From Phytophthora colocasiae (Eukaryota > Oomycota > Peronosporomycetes > Peronosporales > Peronosporaceae), in the NCBI GenBank assembly GCA_018806915.1, contig JAGKQI010000096.1, positions 1,488,001 through 1,552,000 of the forward strand: a stretch of DNA of 64,000 bases. The letters are read 5' to 3'. Under the pieces are notes generated by a model. It saw only the letters and a program-made list of their open reading frames with translations. It was not told the origin of the DNA and did no database searches. Positions 22,293 to 32,450 of the stretch are shown here, piece after piece (position 1 is the stretch's first letter; each line of letters begins with the position of its first letter). Position numbers and translations under genes: made by a program.

Positions 22293-23170
22293 CTAGCTCG
22301 TCTCATCACTTTCACTATCGCTGGCGTACGCCACGAGGCCAAGCGCCTCTGCTTTCGGTTTTGTCGGCGCCGGAGGTTCGCTTTGCTTTTCCACCTTCTG
22401 CTTCTTCTTTAGGGGTTTATCCTTTGGCTGACCAGAAGACTCCACCGTTTTGTCATCGCCTTTGTGTTCCTTATCCTTTCCAGGCTTTCGTTTCGCTTTG
22501 ACCACCACCACCGCAGTCTTTTTTGTACTCACTGCCGACTTCAGGTTTGTTTTTGCTGGATACTTTTGCAAATGCTGTGCTGATAGCGGCGCACTAGCAG
22601 CAGCCTTAGGAGCACCACGCGCTACCACTACAAGAAACAGCACGATCAGTTTTACCAAGCAACTCCATGAAATAGCTCGTGAAACGCACAAAATTGAGCG
22701 AGGTCCTCCTCGTGCTGTGCTTGGCGTTTGCGTTGAACGTCATCCTTCTTGCTCTCAAGATCCTGGATATACTCAAACTCCTCTTCGTCCAGACCTTTAG
22801 GTGGGGCTATTCATGTGCAACAAGATTAATGCTCGGATACCAAGAGAGCTCTGATAATGCAACGTACCGAAGGGATTGTTTTTCTCTTTCCACTCGCTAT
22901 CCTTCTGATCTTTACGCTCTTGTAGTTGTTCATACAGTGGCTTGTAACCTGAAGCGTCTTCTGGTCGCGGGGCTGGAGCCTCCGTCACGCGCTTTTCCTC
23001 CACGTTGTCACCGAAGAGCTATTGCCGACAATTGAGCATTAGTAAAGGCAAAGTAAAACGTGGCAATATGAAAACAAGCTTTAGAGACACACCCCATCGG
23101 ACGATGTGAGCACAGACGTCGACACGAAGCCCGCCAGAGATGCCCTCGCGCCAGAGCCGCTAGACTCCAT
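22293..23170 (-). CDS. NIP30/FAM192A (PSME3-interacting) family protein, 222 aa, four exons
   Basis: Exons: complement(23093..23170), complement(22868..23018), complement(22690..22794), complement(22293..22627); introns of 74, 73 and 62 nt, phases 0, 1 and 1. The spliced protein begins MESSGSGARASLAGFVST and holds the NIP30 core: YKPLYEQLQERKDQKDSEW, KEKNNPF, GLDEEEFEYIQDLESKKDDV, RKRQAQHEEDLAQF. A Lys-rich middle and the tail LGLVAYASDSESDETS match the acidic C-terminus of the family. The human member (PIP30/FAM192A) is a nuclear protein that binds the proteasome activator PA28-gamma. It lies head to head with UTP20, 150 bp between ATGs. Confidence 0.8.
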
Positions 23171-23320
23171 GTTCCCTTGACCCAATCTAGAAACTAATCT
23201 AGAGTTTAATTTTGTAGATACTAGTCCTTTCTATACCCTCAACAGTGTGAACCACCCGCAGTTTGACTGGAGACCAGGACGCAACATCAAACGGCGCATT
23301 CACTCTTGATTCCGCACGCG

Positions 23321-26300
23321 ATGGAACCTCCGCCGGCTAAGAGGCGGCGCCACCGCTTCCAGAAGGTCGAAGAGCGCGTGAAAAACCTGCAGGATGAGCT
23401 CACACTGCACACCAAGACAACAGGCGCAGTGGATGAGGCGTCACAGCTCTCGTTCAAAGAGGAACTCGGCTTTCAGGCGGAGTTGACAACGCTGGACAGT
23501 TTCCAGCTCCTGTTCCGTGCGTTGCAGCCGCTGATAACAACAACACCACACTTGCTACACAACCTGAAGAAAGTGACCAAGAGGCTGCAGAAGGAGCTGC
23601 AGGATGCACGGGATGACTCCTTAGACCCTGTTTCACAGCGTCAGAGACTTGTGCCAGTACTTAAGCTCGTCACTGCGCTAGCTCGCGAGCTAGGCAAAGA
23701 GTTTTACCCTCATTTTGCCTCTACTTTGCCTCTCGTGGTGGCAGTTATCGATACAAAGGACCCAGAGCTCAGTACTCAAGTGTTTAAGACACTTACGATG
23801 CTCTTCAGCTACTTGAGAGTGCAGCTCTTGGCTGACATGGACGCTGTGCACAAGTGCTACTTCCCATTGCTTGGTCACCCTAGGGAATTCGTTCGGAACT
23901 TTGCAGCGCAGACACTTGCGGTGTTACTCAGAAGACTGGAGTCGCCTAAAGCCATGAGGAAATACCTCCGCGCATATTTGACAGCTCTGGTAAGAGGATC
24001 GGGGCGCAGTAACGAGATTTTGAGAGATGGATCTGCCAAGTTATTCTTCGCACTGATCAAAAATGTGAACCACGGATTCCACTCGAGGATGCGCGAAGTG
24101 CTGCTGTTTTTGCTCGGTTCGTTTCGACCGAAAGATGAAGAAAAGGAGACGGAGGAGCTACGCGAACAGCAGGAAGCCGTGTTTGAGACCGTTTTCCAGA
24201 CCTGTGGACTTATGATGAAGCATACCGATGCGGACCACTCCGGAGAGATGCTGGAGTGTTTGGTTTTGGTGGTAAACAAGGTGACGAATATTCGCCATGA
24301 GAAGGATAGCCCTACCGATGCGGACGATCTGTATTTGAGCCGTGTGCTGCGTGTTCTGCTAGGATTTTTGATTTCAAGAATGGGCAAACTAATTTCGGGA
24401 GCTAGCGATGGGTATGAAACGCGAGTATCCAGCGTGCACAAGGTTTGTACTGGGCTGATTGCGCCTGAAAACAAGGTGCTGATCTCTAAAAGCACAATCT
24501 TGCGTGATGTGCTCATGCAAACTTTTGAAGCTGTTTGGAGGCTCTTTCCAGCTGAAGACGACGTCATTGCCACTCAAGTAAAAACGATATTTGCCGTGGC
24601 AGCGACCGAGGACAAGCAGCTTTATTGGCACCAGAAGCTTGTGGATTTTGTGAACCAGGAGCTGAATAATGCCCATGTCGAGGTGGGATTTGTGACCGAG
24701 TTTTTAATTCCGAACGCTCTGGAGTTTGCGCTTAAGACTCTCCTGAAGGCAGATGTGGGTGCTTTTAGCTCTATGTTGTGCCAGCTTGGTGGTTATGTTG
24801 CAGACAACGCTGGCGAAATCAATGAGGATCAAAACGCGTGTATTGTTCGCTCGAAGAACGTCAGCCGCTTCTGGGTGCTTTCATTTGACGAAGTCTTCCC
24901 GAACGCTCAAAAGGTGCTGTTTGACGCCGGCCGAAAGCTTTTCAAGGACAGCGAGGATTTGGCTATCAAATGGAAGTTTTGCAAGGCGTTGCAACTTTTG
25001 CACTTGGATAATGAAAAACTAGTTGCTTTTACGACACCGCTGCTTGCGAAGTATGAGAAGCAATGGAAGGACTCATCTTCTGCAGCACCTGTCGAAGTAG
25101 CCACACTGCGTGCGGAGTTGTGGCAGCTGCAGGAGATTGCCAAGCATCAAATCAAGAACAAAGGGTCGGTGTTGACGACAAAGTATATGGATCAAGCACT
25201 AATTGGAGGGGAGATTTCGCTCAGTACCCTTACGACGCTGTTGATGCTGATTGATATGCACCCAGAAGAACAACGCCACACAGTACTGACTGTCGATGTA
25301 TTGCCTCGCGTAGCAGACGCACTCTTTGCAACGCTGCGATCACCTGCGCATGAGTTGCGTTTAGTGGCGCTGCAGTTATTAGCAAGATTCAAACGCTTGG
25401 ATTTCCATGAATCTGAAAGTGGTTCGTTGAGCGGCCAGTGCGATTTGCCAGACATTTGTGTGAACCTCGAGTTATCATGCAAGAATATTTCTGTAGCCAC
25501 TGAGCGTGAAGTGGTGCGCCTGCTGACCCGGGTGAAAATTCTCTTTCGTTCAGCTCAGACACCCGAGATCTACAAGAAAATTGCTTTGAACCAGTTACTG
25601 GGTCTGTATCACGTAAAGTTCTCCACGATCTGGCCGCACATTGCCGACGCAGTAGAGGCTGCTGTTCGATTGCATTTCAACGAGTTTTGGCCGTGCATCA
25701 GCTCGGAGCTCCTGGCGGCTTCCCTTCGTCATGAAAACGCTAACGGAAAGACCGATAACGAGGCAAACAACACAAGCGTTGTTGCTGAGGAGTTTAAGCA
25801 AGTGTGCATGCTGGAGCAGGGCAAGGTGCCTGCTTCAAGTGCTACAGATGCTGTCAGTCACCATTCGCTGCTTTGGAAAGGGCTGATGAAGTTTGCTGAC
25901 CTAGTTGAGGCAAAAACGAAGTTCATGGTCCCGCTCTTCCTGACGTTTCTGCGTGATCAGTACAGTGCCATTTACACAGACGAGCTGGACGCTAATCGCC
26001 TCGACGAAATTGACCAGGCACTTTTTAAGCTGGGCAGTAGTGATGCAGAATCACCCAATTGGCGCAAACCTGTTGAGTTCCAGGAATTGACCACCAAAGA
26101 AGTGCGCGGCAAATTTGTGGATCAACTGAAGCTTTTCGCCACCTTCCACAATATGAAGGGTGCGTATGCACAGCACTTGCTTCACGCACTTTTCTTCGAC
26201 CTGTTGATGAAGTCGGATGAAGTCGTGTCGAAGTTGGCTTTGCAGTGTTTGTACGCCTTCGGCAGTAAGGCTGTCGTTTCCTACAAGACGCAACTGAATC

Positions 26301-29300
26301 GTTTGACAGACTCCGCATCGTTCCGCGAAGAACTCTCGAGCTTTAAGGTCGGGGACGGAGAGGGTGTCATTCTTCGTGAACATCGACCGGAGCTATTGCC
26401 TGTCCTTTTGAGAGTGCTATACTCAAAGTGTGTTAGCAAGAAGGGACGCAACAATGGCGACACCGTGGCCGCTCGTCGTGCTGCCATCCTGGCATACCTA
26501 GCAGCACTGGAGGCACCTGAGCTTGCAAGCTTCGTTGAATTGGTGGTACGCGCATTTGATGTCAAGATTGAAGCTCCGAAGCTCCCTAACTCTGAAACTC
26601 TCGGCACCAACAGTGTGACGCCTGTTCCAGCCGTGGCTACTGTTCAGCCTTCGCGTATCTTGGGCTTCTTGAATCTACTGGAAGACCTCATTGGTCAACT
26701 CGGTGTGAAGTTGGCTGCGTTTGTTCCTCGCATTGCTGATGTGCTACTGGCTATTCTGCAGATTAGCATTGTTGCTGAGGAGGATGGAGATATTGATAGC
26801 TCTACTGAAGCTGTCGACAACGATGAGCAAGATAACTCTACAGTGGTCGGTTTGAAGAGGAAGGCTGACGAGAGCACGTTGACTGTGGACAAGTTGGCGA
26901 CCTCAGCCTCAATGAAGAAACAGATTCGAATGCTGACCTACCGTCGACTTGCGGAAGTGATTGACATGTTTGATACTCTCGTGCATCTTCGACCTTGGGT
27001 GGTTGCTGTGCTGGAAACATCGCATGATGCAATTGTACACCTTCCGAATTCGGTTGTCGGTGCAGGCAAGGCATCAGCGCTTTTGGAATTGCTTGTGGCC
27101 ATGGGCCGCGCTGAAACAGCGCATCAATGGGTCCCAGAATCTCTGGTAGTCAACGTCATCTCGTGCTTGTCCGCTGGGCTTTCGTCATCGAGTGCAACAT
27201 CTACAGCTACTCGTGGTATTTCACCCGAAATCCTGGACTCTATTCTGCAGTTCGTGGACTCACTGCTAGACGGGGACGAGCGCATCCTGGATCAAGATGA
27301 AACAATGGCTGTTTCCAAGAAGGACAGCAAGGCGTTGCTGATCCCGCAGATCCCATTTGTATTGGAGCAGTTTGTGCACCGTTTCCAGGCGAAGGCTGCC
27401 CGCTACGCAAACGACCGGTACGCAGGATCGTCACGGAAGGAACTTACTTTCCTGTGCCGACTTTCACACCACTTAGACGTCTCAACAGGAGACATCGCCG
27501 TTGCTGCGCATGATTTGTTCCAGCTGCTGTTGCCGTTCTTGTTGCGCAACCACCAGACATCAACGAAGGACAAGGAGAACTTGCTGGAGGTTTTAGCTCA
27601 CATGGTACCCAAGCTGTCGGATCCCAAGAAGCACGTACTTGCCCTTGCGCGATTGCTAGCACCGGGTGCGAACTGTATTGCTGATCGTGATCCTCGCCTA
27701 AAACTTGTGGCAGTGTTCACAGCTTTAGGTGGACACCCCACGCTGAAGGAGTTAGGTCCCGTGGCAAAGTTGCTCGTTGAACTCAATGCGTACGATGCGA
27801 AGCGCATCGAGGAAACTGACTATGAACGGCGGCTCATTGCGCTGAATCGTTTAAATTCCACGCGCTTTGCCGGATTTACGGATGAGACGCACTTGCTAGC
27901 ACCCATTGTCGCGCAATGTCTTCACTGCATGCATGACGCAGAATTTTCTGTGCGTAGTGGTGCTCTTGCAGGTCTTACGACTTTTCTGGGACTTGCTGCA
28001 GAGGTTGCAGTCGAGCAAGATATTGTTAAGTCCCCCGTGCTAAATGCCTTGGAGTCGCTAGTGATGCCTTGCGTTCGTGCGAGCCTGCGTTCAACCGACG
28101 AGAACACGCGACGTGGCTTCGTGACGTTGTTGGGATCGTTGGCAGACCAGCACAAGGCGTTTAAGCATCTTACTTTTGTTCCAGCGGATCTGATCCTGGC
28201 GCGGAATCAAGAAGATCCTGAAGCTGATTTTTTCTACAACATTACGCACATCCAGGCTCATCGTAAACGTCGTGCTCTTCAGCGTTTAAGTGCTCTTATG
28301 GACTCCATGGCTTCACAGTCCAGCAACATTCAAGCTGAAAGCGAGATGGATGAGCCGCGATGGTTTTCGAACTCGACTGTGAATGGTGTTATATTGCCGC
28401 TGGTGATGCACTTTGTTTATGAGAGTCATGCTAAGAGCCAGGAGTCTCTGCGTGCTGAGGCTGCGGCTTGTGTCGGAAGTGCTGCAGGGCTTTTAGGGTG
28501 GTCGCACTACCTTTCACTGCTCCGCAGACTTCTCAAGTCGATCGATGGCCATGTTGAGATGGAGGGCGCTATCATTATGTCTATTTGCGCTGTGATCGAC
28601 CACTTCCACTTTGAGGCACCAGGCTCGGTAACTCAGTGGCAAAGCTCATCGGTAGGGAGCAAGACGCAAGCAGACAGTAAGCCAGCTGAGAGTAATGATG
28701 ACGCTGAAGGTGATGAGGAAGACGGCGCCACTAAGGTCCAGGACAACATGGAAACACAAGTACTTCCAATGCTGTATTCGTACCTGTTTAAAGGAGTGGC
28801 ATCAAAGAAGAACTCCAAGTCACGTGACGATGATGGAGAGTCGACCTCGCTCTCACAGGAAGCAGTATCGGTGCGTGTGCCTTTGGCCCTAGCCGTTGTC
28901 AAGGTTCTGCGTCGACTTCGTGCTGAGACGTTCCAACGCGAGCTACCCAAGTTGTTGCTAAAATTTGCGAGCTTACTGAAGAGCAAGGATGAAGCTGTGC
29001 GTTCTTCGGCCCGCACTACACTCGTGCGCATCGCTGTAGAACTTGGCGCAAGCTTCTTGCTTCCGATTGTAGAGGAGCTCCGGCACACATTGCGCGATGG
29101 CTACATGGTTCATGTGCTGTCGTTTACTGTGCATGCACTTCTGGAAAAGCTACCGGAAATCATGCAGGTTGACAGAGATGGCAAGCCTCCTCGAAAACCT
29201 CGGTCCTTGCTACTCACTAAGAACAAGGAGGAAGAAACTGCGCGTGAGGCTGAGTTTGCCTCTCCACTGGATGCATGTATTCCTAGCCTCATGGAAATCT

Positions 29301-32257
29301 TGGCTGCCGAGCTGTTCCAGGGCATGACAACTATTGGCGAGGCAGCGGAGGCTGCTGCTGGAGGCGTGGAGCGCAAGACAGCCCAAAAGTCCAAGATGAA
29401 GGAGGCTCGTGCTAGCGAAGACCGCAGTTTGGATTCGCTGGAGTTGCTGGCCAGATCTCTCCCTTTCCTGCCTAATCCAAGTATTCACGAAGTTGTAAGT
29501 GCACTTGTCAAGCGTTTCCAGGCGACGGACGCAGGTGCTCAGGCTACCGCTGCTCTGCAGGAGGCACTCAAACGTGTGGCGATTGGCCTTTCGAAGAACC
29601 CATCGGTGGAGTCGTCCTACATGTTCCTGTATGCCTACAACGTGCTTAACTCCTCCCTTGAAAGTCTACGCCCAGCTACTGAAAGAGAAAAAGAGCAGTA
29701 TGAAGCAGGTGGCAGCAGCACGGCACTGGTAACATCGTGGTTAGTGTCGGAGAAGAGTGCGTCTGCAACTAAGTTGCTCGCCAAGCGAGTGAAATCGATT
29801 GACACAGCTCGAGTTACGATGCAACAGCAAGTCACTGGTTTCGACAAGATGCGTCAACAACATCAAGGCAAGACCAAGAAACAAAAGCGAGAGGCAATCG
29901 CCGCTCTTCTCGCGGAAAGCACGGCGCACCTCCGAGAGTTGCTCAACTTTGCTGTTTTTCTGGTATTCTCTTTCCTCCGCATGAACGGCAATGCAAAGGA
30001 CCAGGAGAACGAGGAAAAGAAGAGCCCCAACGCTCCTGCTCAACTTGTTGACCCGTTGGTGCCGCTACTGATGCGGTGTACCGGCGAGTCTAAGAACGAC
30101 CGCGCTGTGATCAACGCGTTGAAATGCTTAGGATCGTTGCTTCCTCGCCAGGAAGAACTTCCCGCCCTTCGGGTGGCCCGTACACCGCTTCTTGACCGCC
30201 TTTTCAAGATTTTGCAGCAGGCTGGAGCTGCTACTCGCAACGAAATGGTGCAGACGTGCTACCGCACATTAACTGCTCTTCTCCGACAACAGCAAGGACT
30301 GGAACTAGCTCAAAACAATGGTAGTTCTACAAAGGATTCCAAGAACGAGAATCTTCGGCTTACAGAGCCCCAGCTACGTGTGCTTTTGAGCTTCTTGCGT
30401 GCTGATCTCGATGAGCAAGATCACCAGAACGCAACTTTCGCTTTATTGAAAGCAATCGTGAACTCGCGTCTTGTGGTGAGCGAGGTGTACGATGTGATGC
30501 TGCGTGTCGGTGAGCTGTTGGTTCAGAGCGATGCCCCTGGCGCGCGTCTGAATTGTGCAACGATCTACCAGACCTTCTTGCTCGAGTATCCTCTTGGAAA
30601 CAAGCGTCTTTCTCGCCACCTCAAGTTCCTGATTGACAACTTAAGCTACGGACATGCCACTGGTCGATCTGCTGTGCTCGAGGCTTTGCGTTCGCTTCTG
30701 TCGAAGCTCCCCCAGGATATGGTGAATACTCGCTCGCAGTTTTTCTTCCTGCCTCTTGTACTGCGTCTGGCCAACGACGAAGCCTCAGAGTGCCGTGACC
30801 TTGCTCGCACTGCTCTCAGTTCTTTGGTACGTCGCCTTGGTAACAAGGAATTGAACGAGAGCATCCTACTCGTTGGGACATGGTGGACACAATCTTCGAA
30901 CTCGGATGGTGCAGATGCAGTGAAGCTGCTGGGGACGGCGGCGCAAGTGACGACGCTTGTGCTGGAAACCCGCCCTGAATTCTTTGAGCGTAGTGCTCCT
31001 GAGGTGCTGCTTGCGGCTCGCACGGCGCTCGAGCGTCGTCAGCGTGAGCTTCAAACTGTGGAGGATAGCAGCCAGGTGCGGTGGCAGCCGACTTATCACG
31101 TTTGCGTTGCACTAACTGCTTTCAGCACCCATTTGGCTGGCCCCTACGAGCTGTGGTTGGAAGAGTCCAAGCCGACCAAGAACTTCATGGATAATGTGGT
31201 GCTACCGCTGCTGCAGTACCCGCATGGATGGGTGCGACTTGGTGCAGCTCGTTTGTTGACATCGTATCTGCGTCGTCGCCAGGCTAATGCACTTATTTTC
31301 GCGGCTCCAGTGAAGCGTCTGACAGGAGACGCCCTCGAGCGTCTGCGTAACGGTGCTCTGTACTTGCAGCGCCCTGGTCGCCTCTTCTCTTGGGCTAGCG
31401 CGTTCTGCAAGCTGCTGGAAGCGCCTGCACTGAACGATGATCTCGCTAACGAAGTTCTCACTGCGTTGCCGTTCTTGTTCGAAGCGCTTGAGACGACGGA
31501 CGTCCCGCAGGACATGGCAGCGGCAGCATCCGAGGCTCTTGTCGAAGAAGCAGATGCTACGGTTGAAACTGAAGACCAAGATGAGGAAGTCGAAGATGGA
31601 GAGAAGGGAGATGAAAAGGAGCTGCAACGTCAGGAGCAGAGCGAGAAGGACGAAGAGCGTACGAAGTCGCGTACACCTATCGGTTGGCTGCTTACTCGTC
31701 TTTCGTACGTTGCTCGTGGCTCGAGCTGCAGTAACGACGTGCAGGCTGTTGTCTTCAAGCTGTTCGCTGCTCTACTGCACAATCATGATACTGCTTTTGC
31801 TGAAAAGTACGTTGTGCAGATGATCAACCCGCTGTATCGCGCCATGAACAAGCTGGAGGAACTCCAGACTCAACAAGAGCAAGCGATGCTACAAAAGCAG
31901 CAGAATCGTAACAAGAACCGGAGAAGTGGTTCTGCTCCGGAACCTATTACGCCACCCGAGAGCGCTCTGCTGGCACAGGAGGTTTTACAACTTCTTGAGC
32001 AAAAGCTGGGAGCTACTCCCTTCTTGGAGGCGTACTCATTCGTACAGAGGAAGATGGCTGCACGTCGTGCCGCCCGCAAGTTGCAACGTCGCACCGAAGC
32101 CGTGTCTGACCCGCAGCGTGCTGCACAACGCCGAATGCAGAAGAACGAGGAAAAGCGTCGTACCAAGCAGATGCGCAAGCGTAAACACGCTGTTCTCAAG
32201 GGCTCAGCATCTGCAGCTGTGCGTCCCACGAAGGTGCGGCGTCCAGGTGCCGAGTAA
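23321..32257 (+). CDS. UTP20: U3 snoRNP / SSU processome protein UTP20 (DRIM), 2978 aa
   Basis: One uninterrupted 8.9-kb exon; the ATG giving MEPPPAKRRRHRF is the first in frame. The size matches UTP20 orthologues (about 2500-2800 aa), and nearly all of it is HEAT/ARM-type helix pairs. A conserved region near the front reads FYPHFASTLPLVVAVIDTKD and FVRNFAAQTLAVLLRR. The C-terminus is Lys/Arg-rich (RRMQKNEEKRRTKQMRKRKH), as expected for a nucleolar rRNA-binding protein. UTP20 joins the small-subunit processome for 18S rRNA processing. Runs of acidic residues interrupt the repeats at about 1780-1840 and 2735-2775. The frame is free of stops or shifts, a useful control for sequence quality. Confidence 0.87.
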   Translation: MEPPPAKRRRHRFQKVEERVKNLQDELTLHTKTTGAVDEASQLSFKEELGFQAELTTLDSFQLLFRALQPLITTTPHLLHNLKKVTKRLQKELQDARDDSLDPVSQRQRLVPVLKLVTALARELGKEFYPHFASTLPLVVAVIDTKDPELSTQVFKTLTMLFSYLRVQLLADMDAVHKCYFPLLGHPREFVRNFAAQTLAVLLRRLESPKAMRKYLRAYLTALVRGSGRSNEILRDGSAKLFFALIKNVNHGFHSRMREVLLFLLGSFRPKDEEKETEELREQQEAVFETVFQTCGLMMKHTDADHSGEMLECLVLVVNKVTNIRHEKDSPTDADDLYLSRVLRVLLGFLISRMGKLISGASDGYETRVSSVHKVCTGLIAPENKVLISKSTILRDVLMQTFEAVWRLFPAEDDVIATQVKTIFAVAATEDKQLYWHQKLVDFVNQELNNAHVEVGFVTEFLIPNALEFALKTLLKADVGAFSSMLCQLGGYVADNAGEINEDQNACIVRSKNVSRFWVLSFDEVFPNAQKVLFDAGRKLFKDSEDLAIKWKFCKALQLLHLDNEKLVAFTTPLLAKYEKQWKDSSSAAPVEVATLRAELWQLQEIAKHQIKNKGSVLTTKYMDQALIGGEISLSTLTTLLMLIDMHPEEQRHTVLTVDVLPRVADALFATLRSPAHELRLVALQLLARFKRLDFHESESGSLSGQCDLPDICVNLELSCKNISVATEREVVRLLTRVKILFRSAQTPEIYKKIALNQLLGLYHVKFSTIWPHIADAVEAAVRLHFNEFWPCISSELLAASLRHENANGKTDNEANNTSVVAEEFKQVCMLEQGKVPASSATDAVSHHSLLWKGLMKFADLVEAKTKFMVPLFLTFLRDQYSAIYTDELDANRLDEIDQALFKLGSSDAESPNWRKPVEFQELTTKEVRGKFVDQLKLFATFHNMKGAYAQHLLHALFFDLLMKSDEVVSKLALQCLYAFGSKAVVSYKTQLNRLTDSASFREELSSFKVGDGEGVILREHRPELLPVLLRVLYSKCVSKKGRNNGDTVAARRAAILAYLAALEAPELASFVELVVRAFDVKIEAPKLPNSETLGTNSVTPVPAVATVQPSRILGFLNLLEDLIGQLGVKLAAFVPRIADVLLAILQISIVAEEDGDIDSSTEAVDNDEQDNSTVVGLKRKADESTLTVDKLATSASMKKQIRMLTYRRLAEVIDMFDTLVHLRPWVVAVLETSHDAIVHLPNSVVGAGKASALLELLVAMGRAETAHQWVPESLVVNVISCLSAGLSSSSATSTATRGISPEILDSILQFVDSLLDGDERILDQDETMAVSKKDSKALLIPQIPFVLEQFVHRFQAKAARYANDRYAGSSRKELTFLCRLSHHLDVSTGDIAVAAHDLFQLLLPFLLRNHQTSTKDKENLLEVLAHMVPKLSDPKKHVLALARLLAPGANCIADRDPRLKLVAVFTALGGHPTLKELGPVAKLLVELNAYDAKRIEETDYERRLIALNRLNSTRFAGFTDETHLLAPIVAQCLHCMHDAEFSVRSGALAGLTTFLGLAAEVAVEQDIVKSPVLNALESLVMPCVRASLRSTDENTRRGFVTLLGSLADQHKAFKHLTFVPADLILARNQEDPEADFFYNITHIQAHRKRRALQRLSALMDSMASQSSNIQAESEMDEPRWFSNSTVNGVILPLVMHFVYESHAKSQESLRAEAAACVGSAAGLLGWSHYLSLLRRLLKSIDGHVEMEGAIIMSICAVIDHFHFEAPGSVTQWQSSSVGSKTQADSKPAESNDDAEGDEEDGATKVQDNMETQVLPMLYSYLFKGVASKKNSKSRDDDGESTSLSQEAVSVRVPLALAVVKVLRRLRAETFQRELPKLLLKFASLLKSKDEAVRSSARTTLVRIAVELGASFLLPIVEELRHTLRDGYMVHVLSFTVHALLEKLPEIMQVDRDGKPPRKPRSLLLTKNKEEETAREAEFASPLDACIPSLMEILAAELFQGMTTIGEAAEAAAGGVERKTAQKSKMKEARASEDRSLDSLELLARSLPFLPNPSIHEVVSALVKRFQATDAGAQATAALQEALKRVAIGLSKNPSVESSYMFLYAYNVLNSSLESLRPATEREKEQYEAGGSSTALVTSWLVSEKSASATKLLAKRVKSIDTARVTMQQQVTGFDKMRQQHQGKTKKQKREAIAALLAESTAHLRELLNFAVFLVFSFLRMNGNAKDQENEEKKSPNAPAQLVDPLVPLLMRCTGESKNDRAVINALKCLGSLLPRQEELPALRVARTPLLDRLFKILQQAGAATRNEMVQTCYRTLTALLRQQQGLELAQNNGSSTKDSKNENLRLTEPQLRVLLSFLRADLDEQDHQNATFALLKAIVNSRLVVSEVYDVMLRVGELLVQSDAPGARLNCATIYQTFLLEYPLGNKRLSRHLKFLIDNLSYGHATGRSAVLEALRSLLSKLPQDMVNTRSQFFFLPLVLRLANDEASECRDLARTALSSLVRRLGNKELNESILLVGTWWTQSSNSDGADAVKLLGTAAQVTTLVLETRPEFFERSAPEVLLAARTALERRQRELQTVEDSSQVRWQPTYHVCVALTAFSTHLAGPYELWLEESKPTKNFMDNVVLPLLQYPHGWVRLGAARLLTSYLRRRQANALIFAAPVKRLTGDALERLRNGALYLQRPGRLFSWASAFCKLLEAPALNDDLANEVLTALPFLFEALETTDVPQDMAAAASEALVEEADATVETEDQDEEVEDGEKGDEKELQRQEQSEKDEERTKSRTPIGWLLTRLSYVARGSSCSNDVQAVVFKLFAALLHNHDTAFAEKYVVQMINPLYRAMNKLEELQTQQEQAMLQKQQNRNKNRRSGSAPEPITPPESALLAQEVLQLLEQKLGATPFLEAYSFVQRKMAARRAARKLQRRTEAVSDPQRAAQRRMQKNEEKRRTKQMRKRKHAVLKGSASAAVRPTKVRRPGAE

Positions 32258-32450
32258 ACTCTCAACTGGCACAAGGTACACACTAGATAGAGATAGCCGT
32301 TTGCAGAAATATCATGTATGCTTGAAAATGTTCGTGCCGGCGTTGCACTCTTCGTTCTTCGAGTTTTGTGGCTTCGGTCTCAAGTTGATTTTATCCTGAT
32401 CCGTTTCGGCTTGGAATTGCTGCGGGCGTTCCATTGCGAGCTCTGGCGAA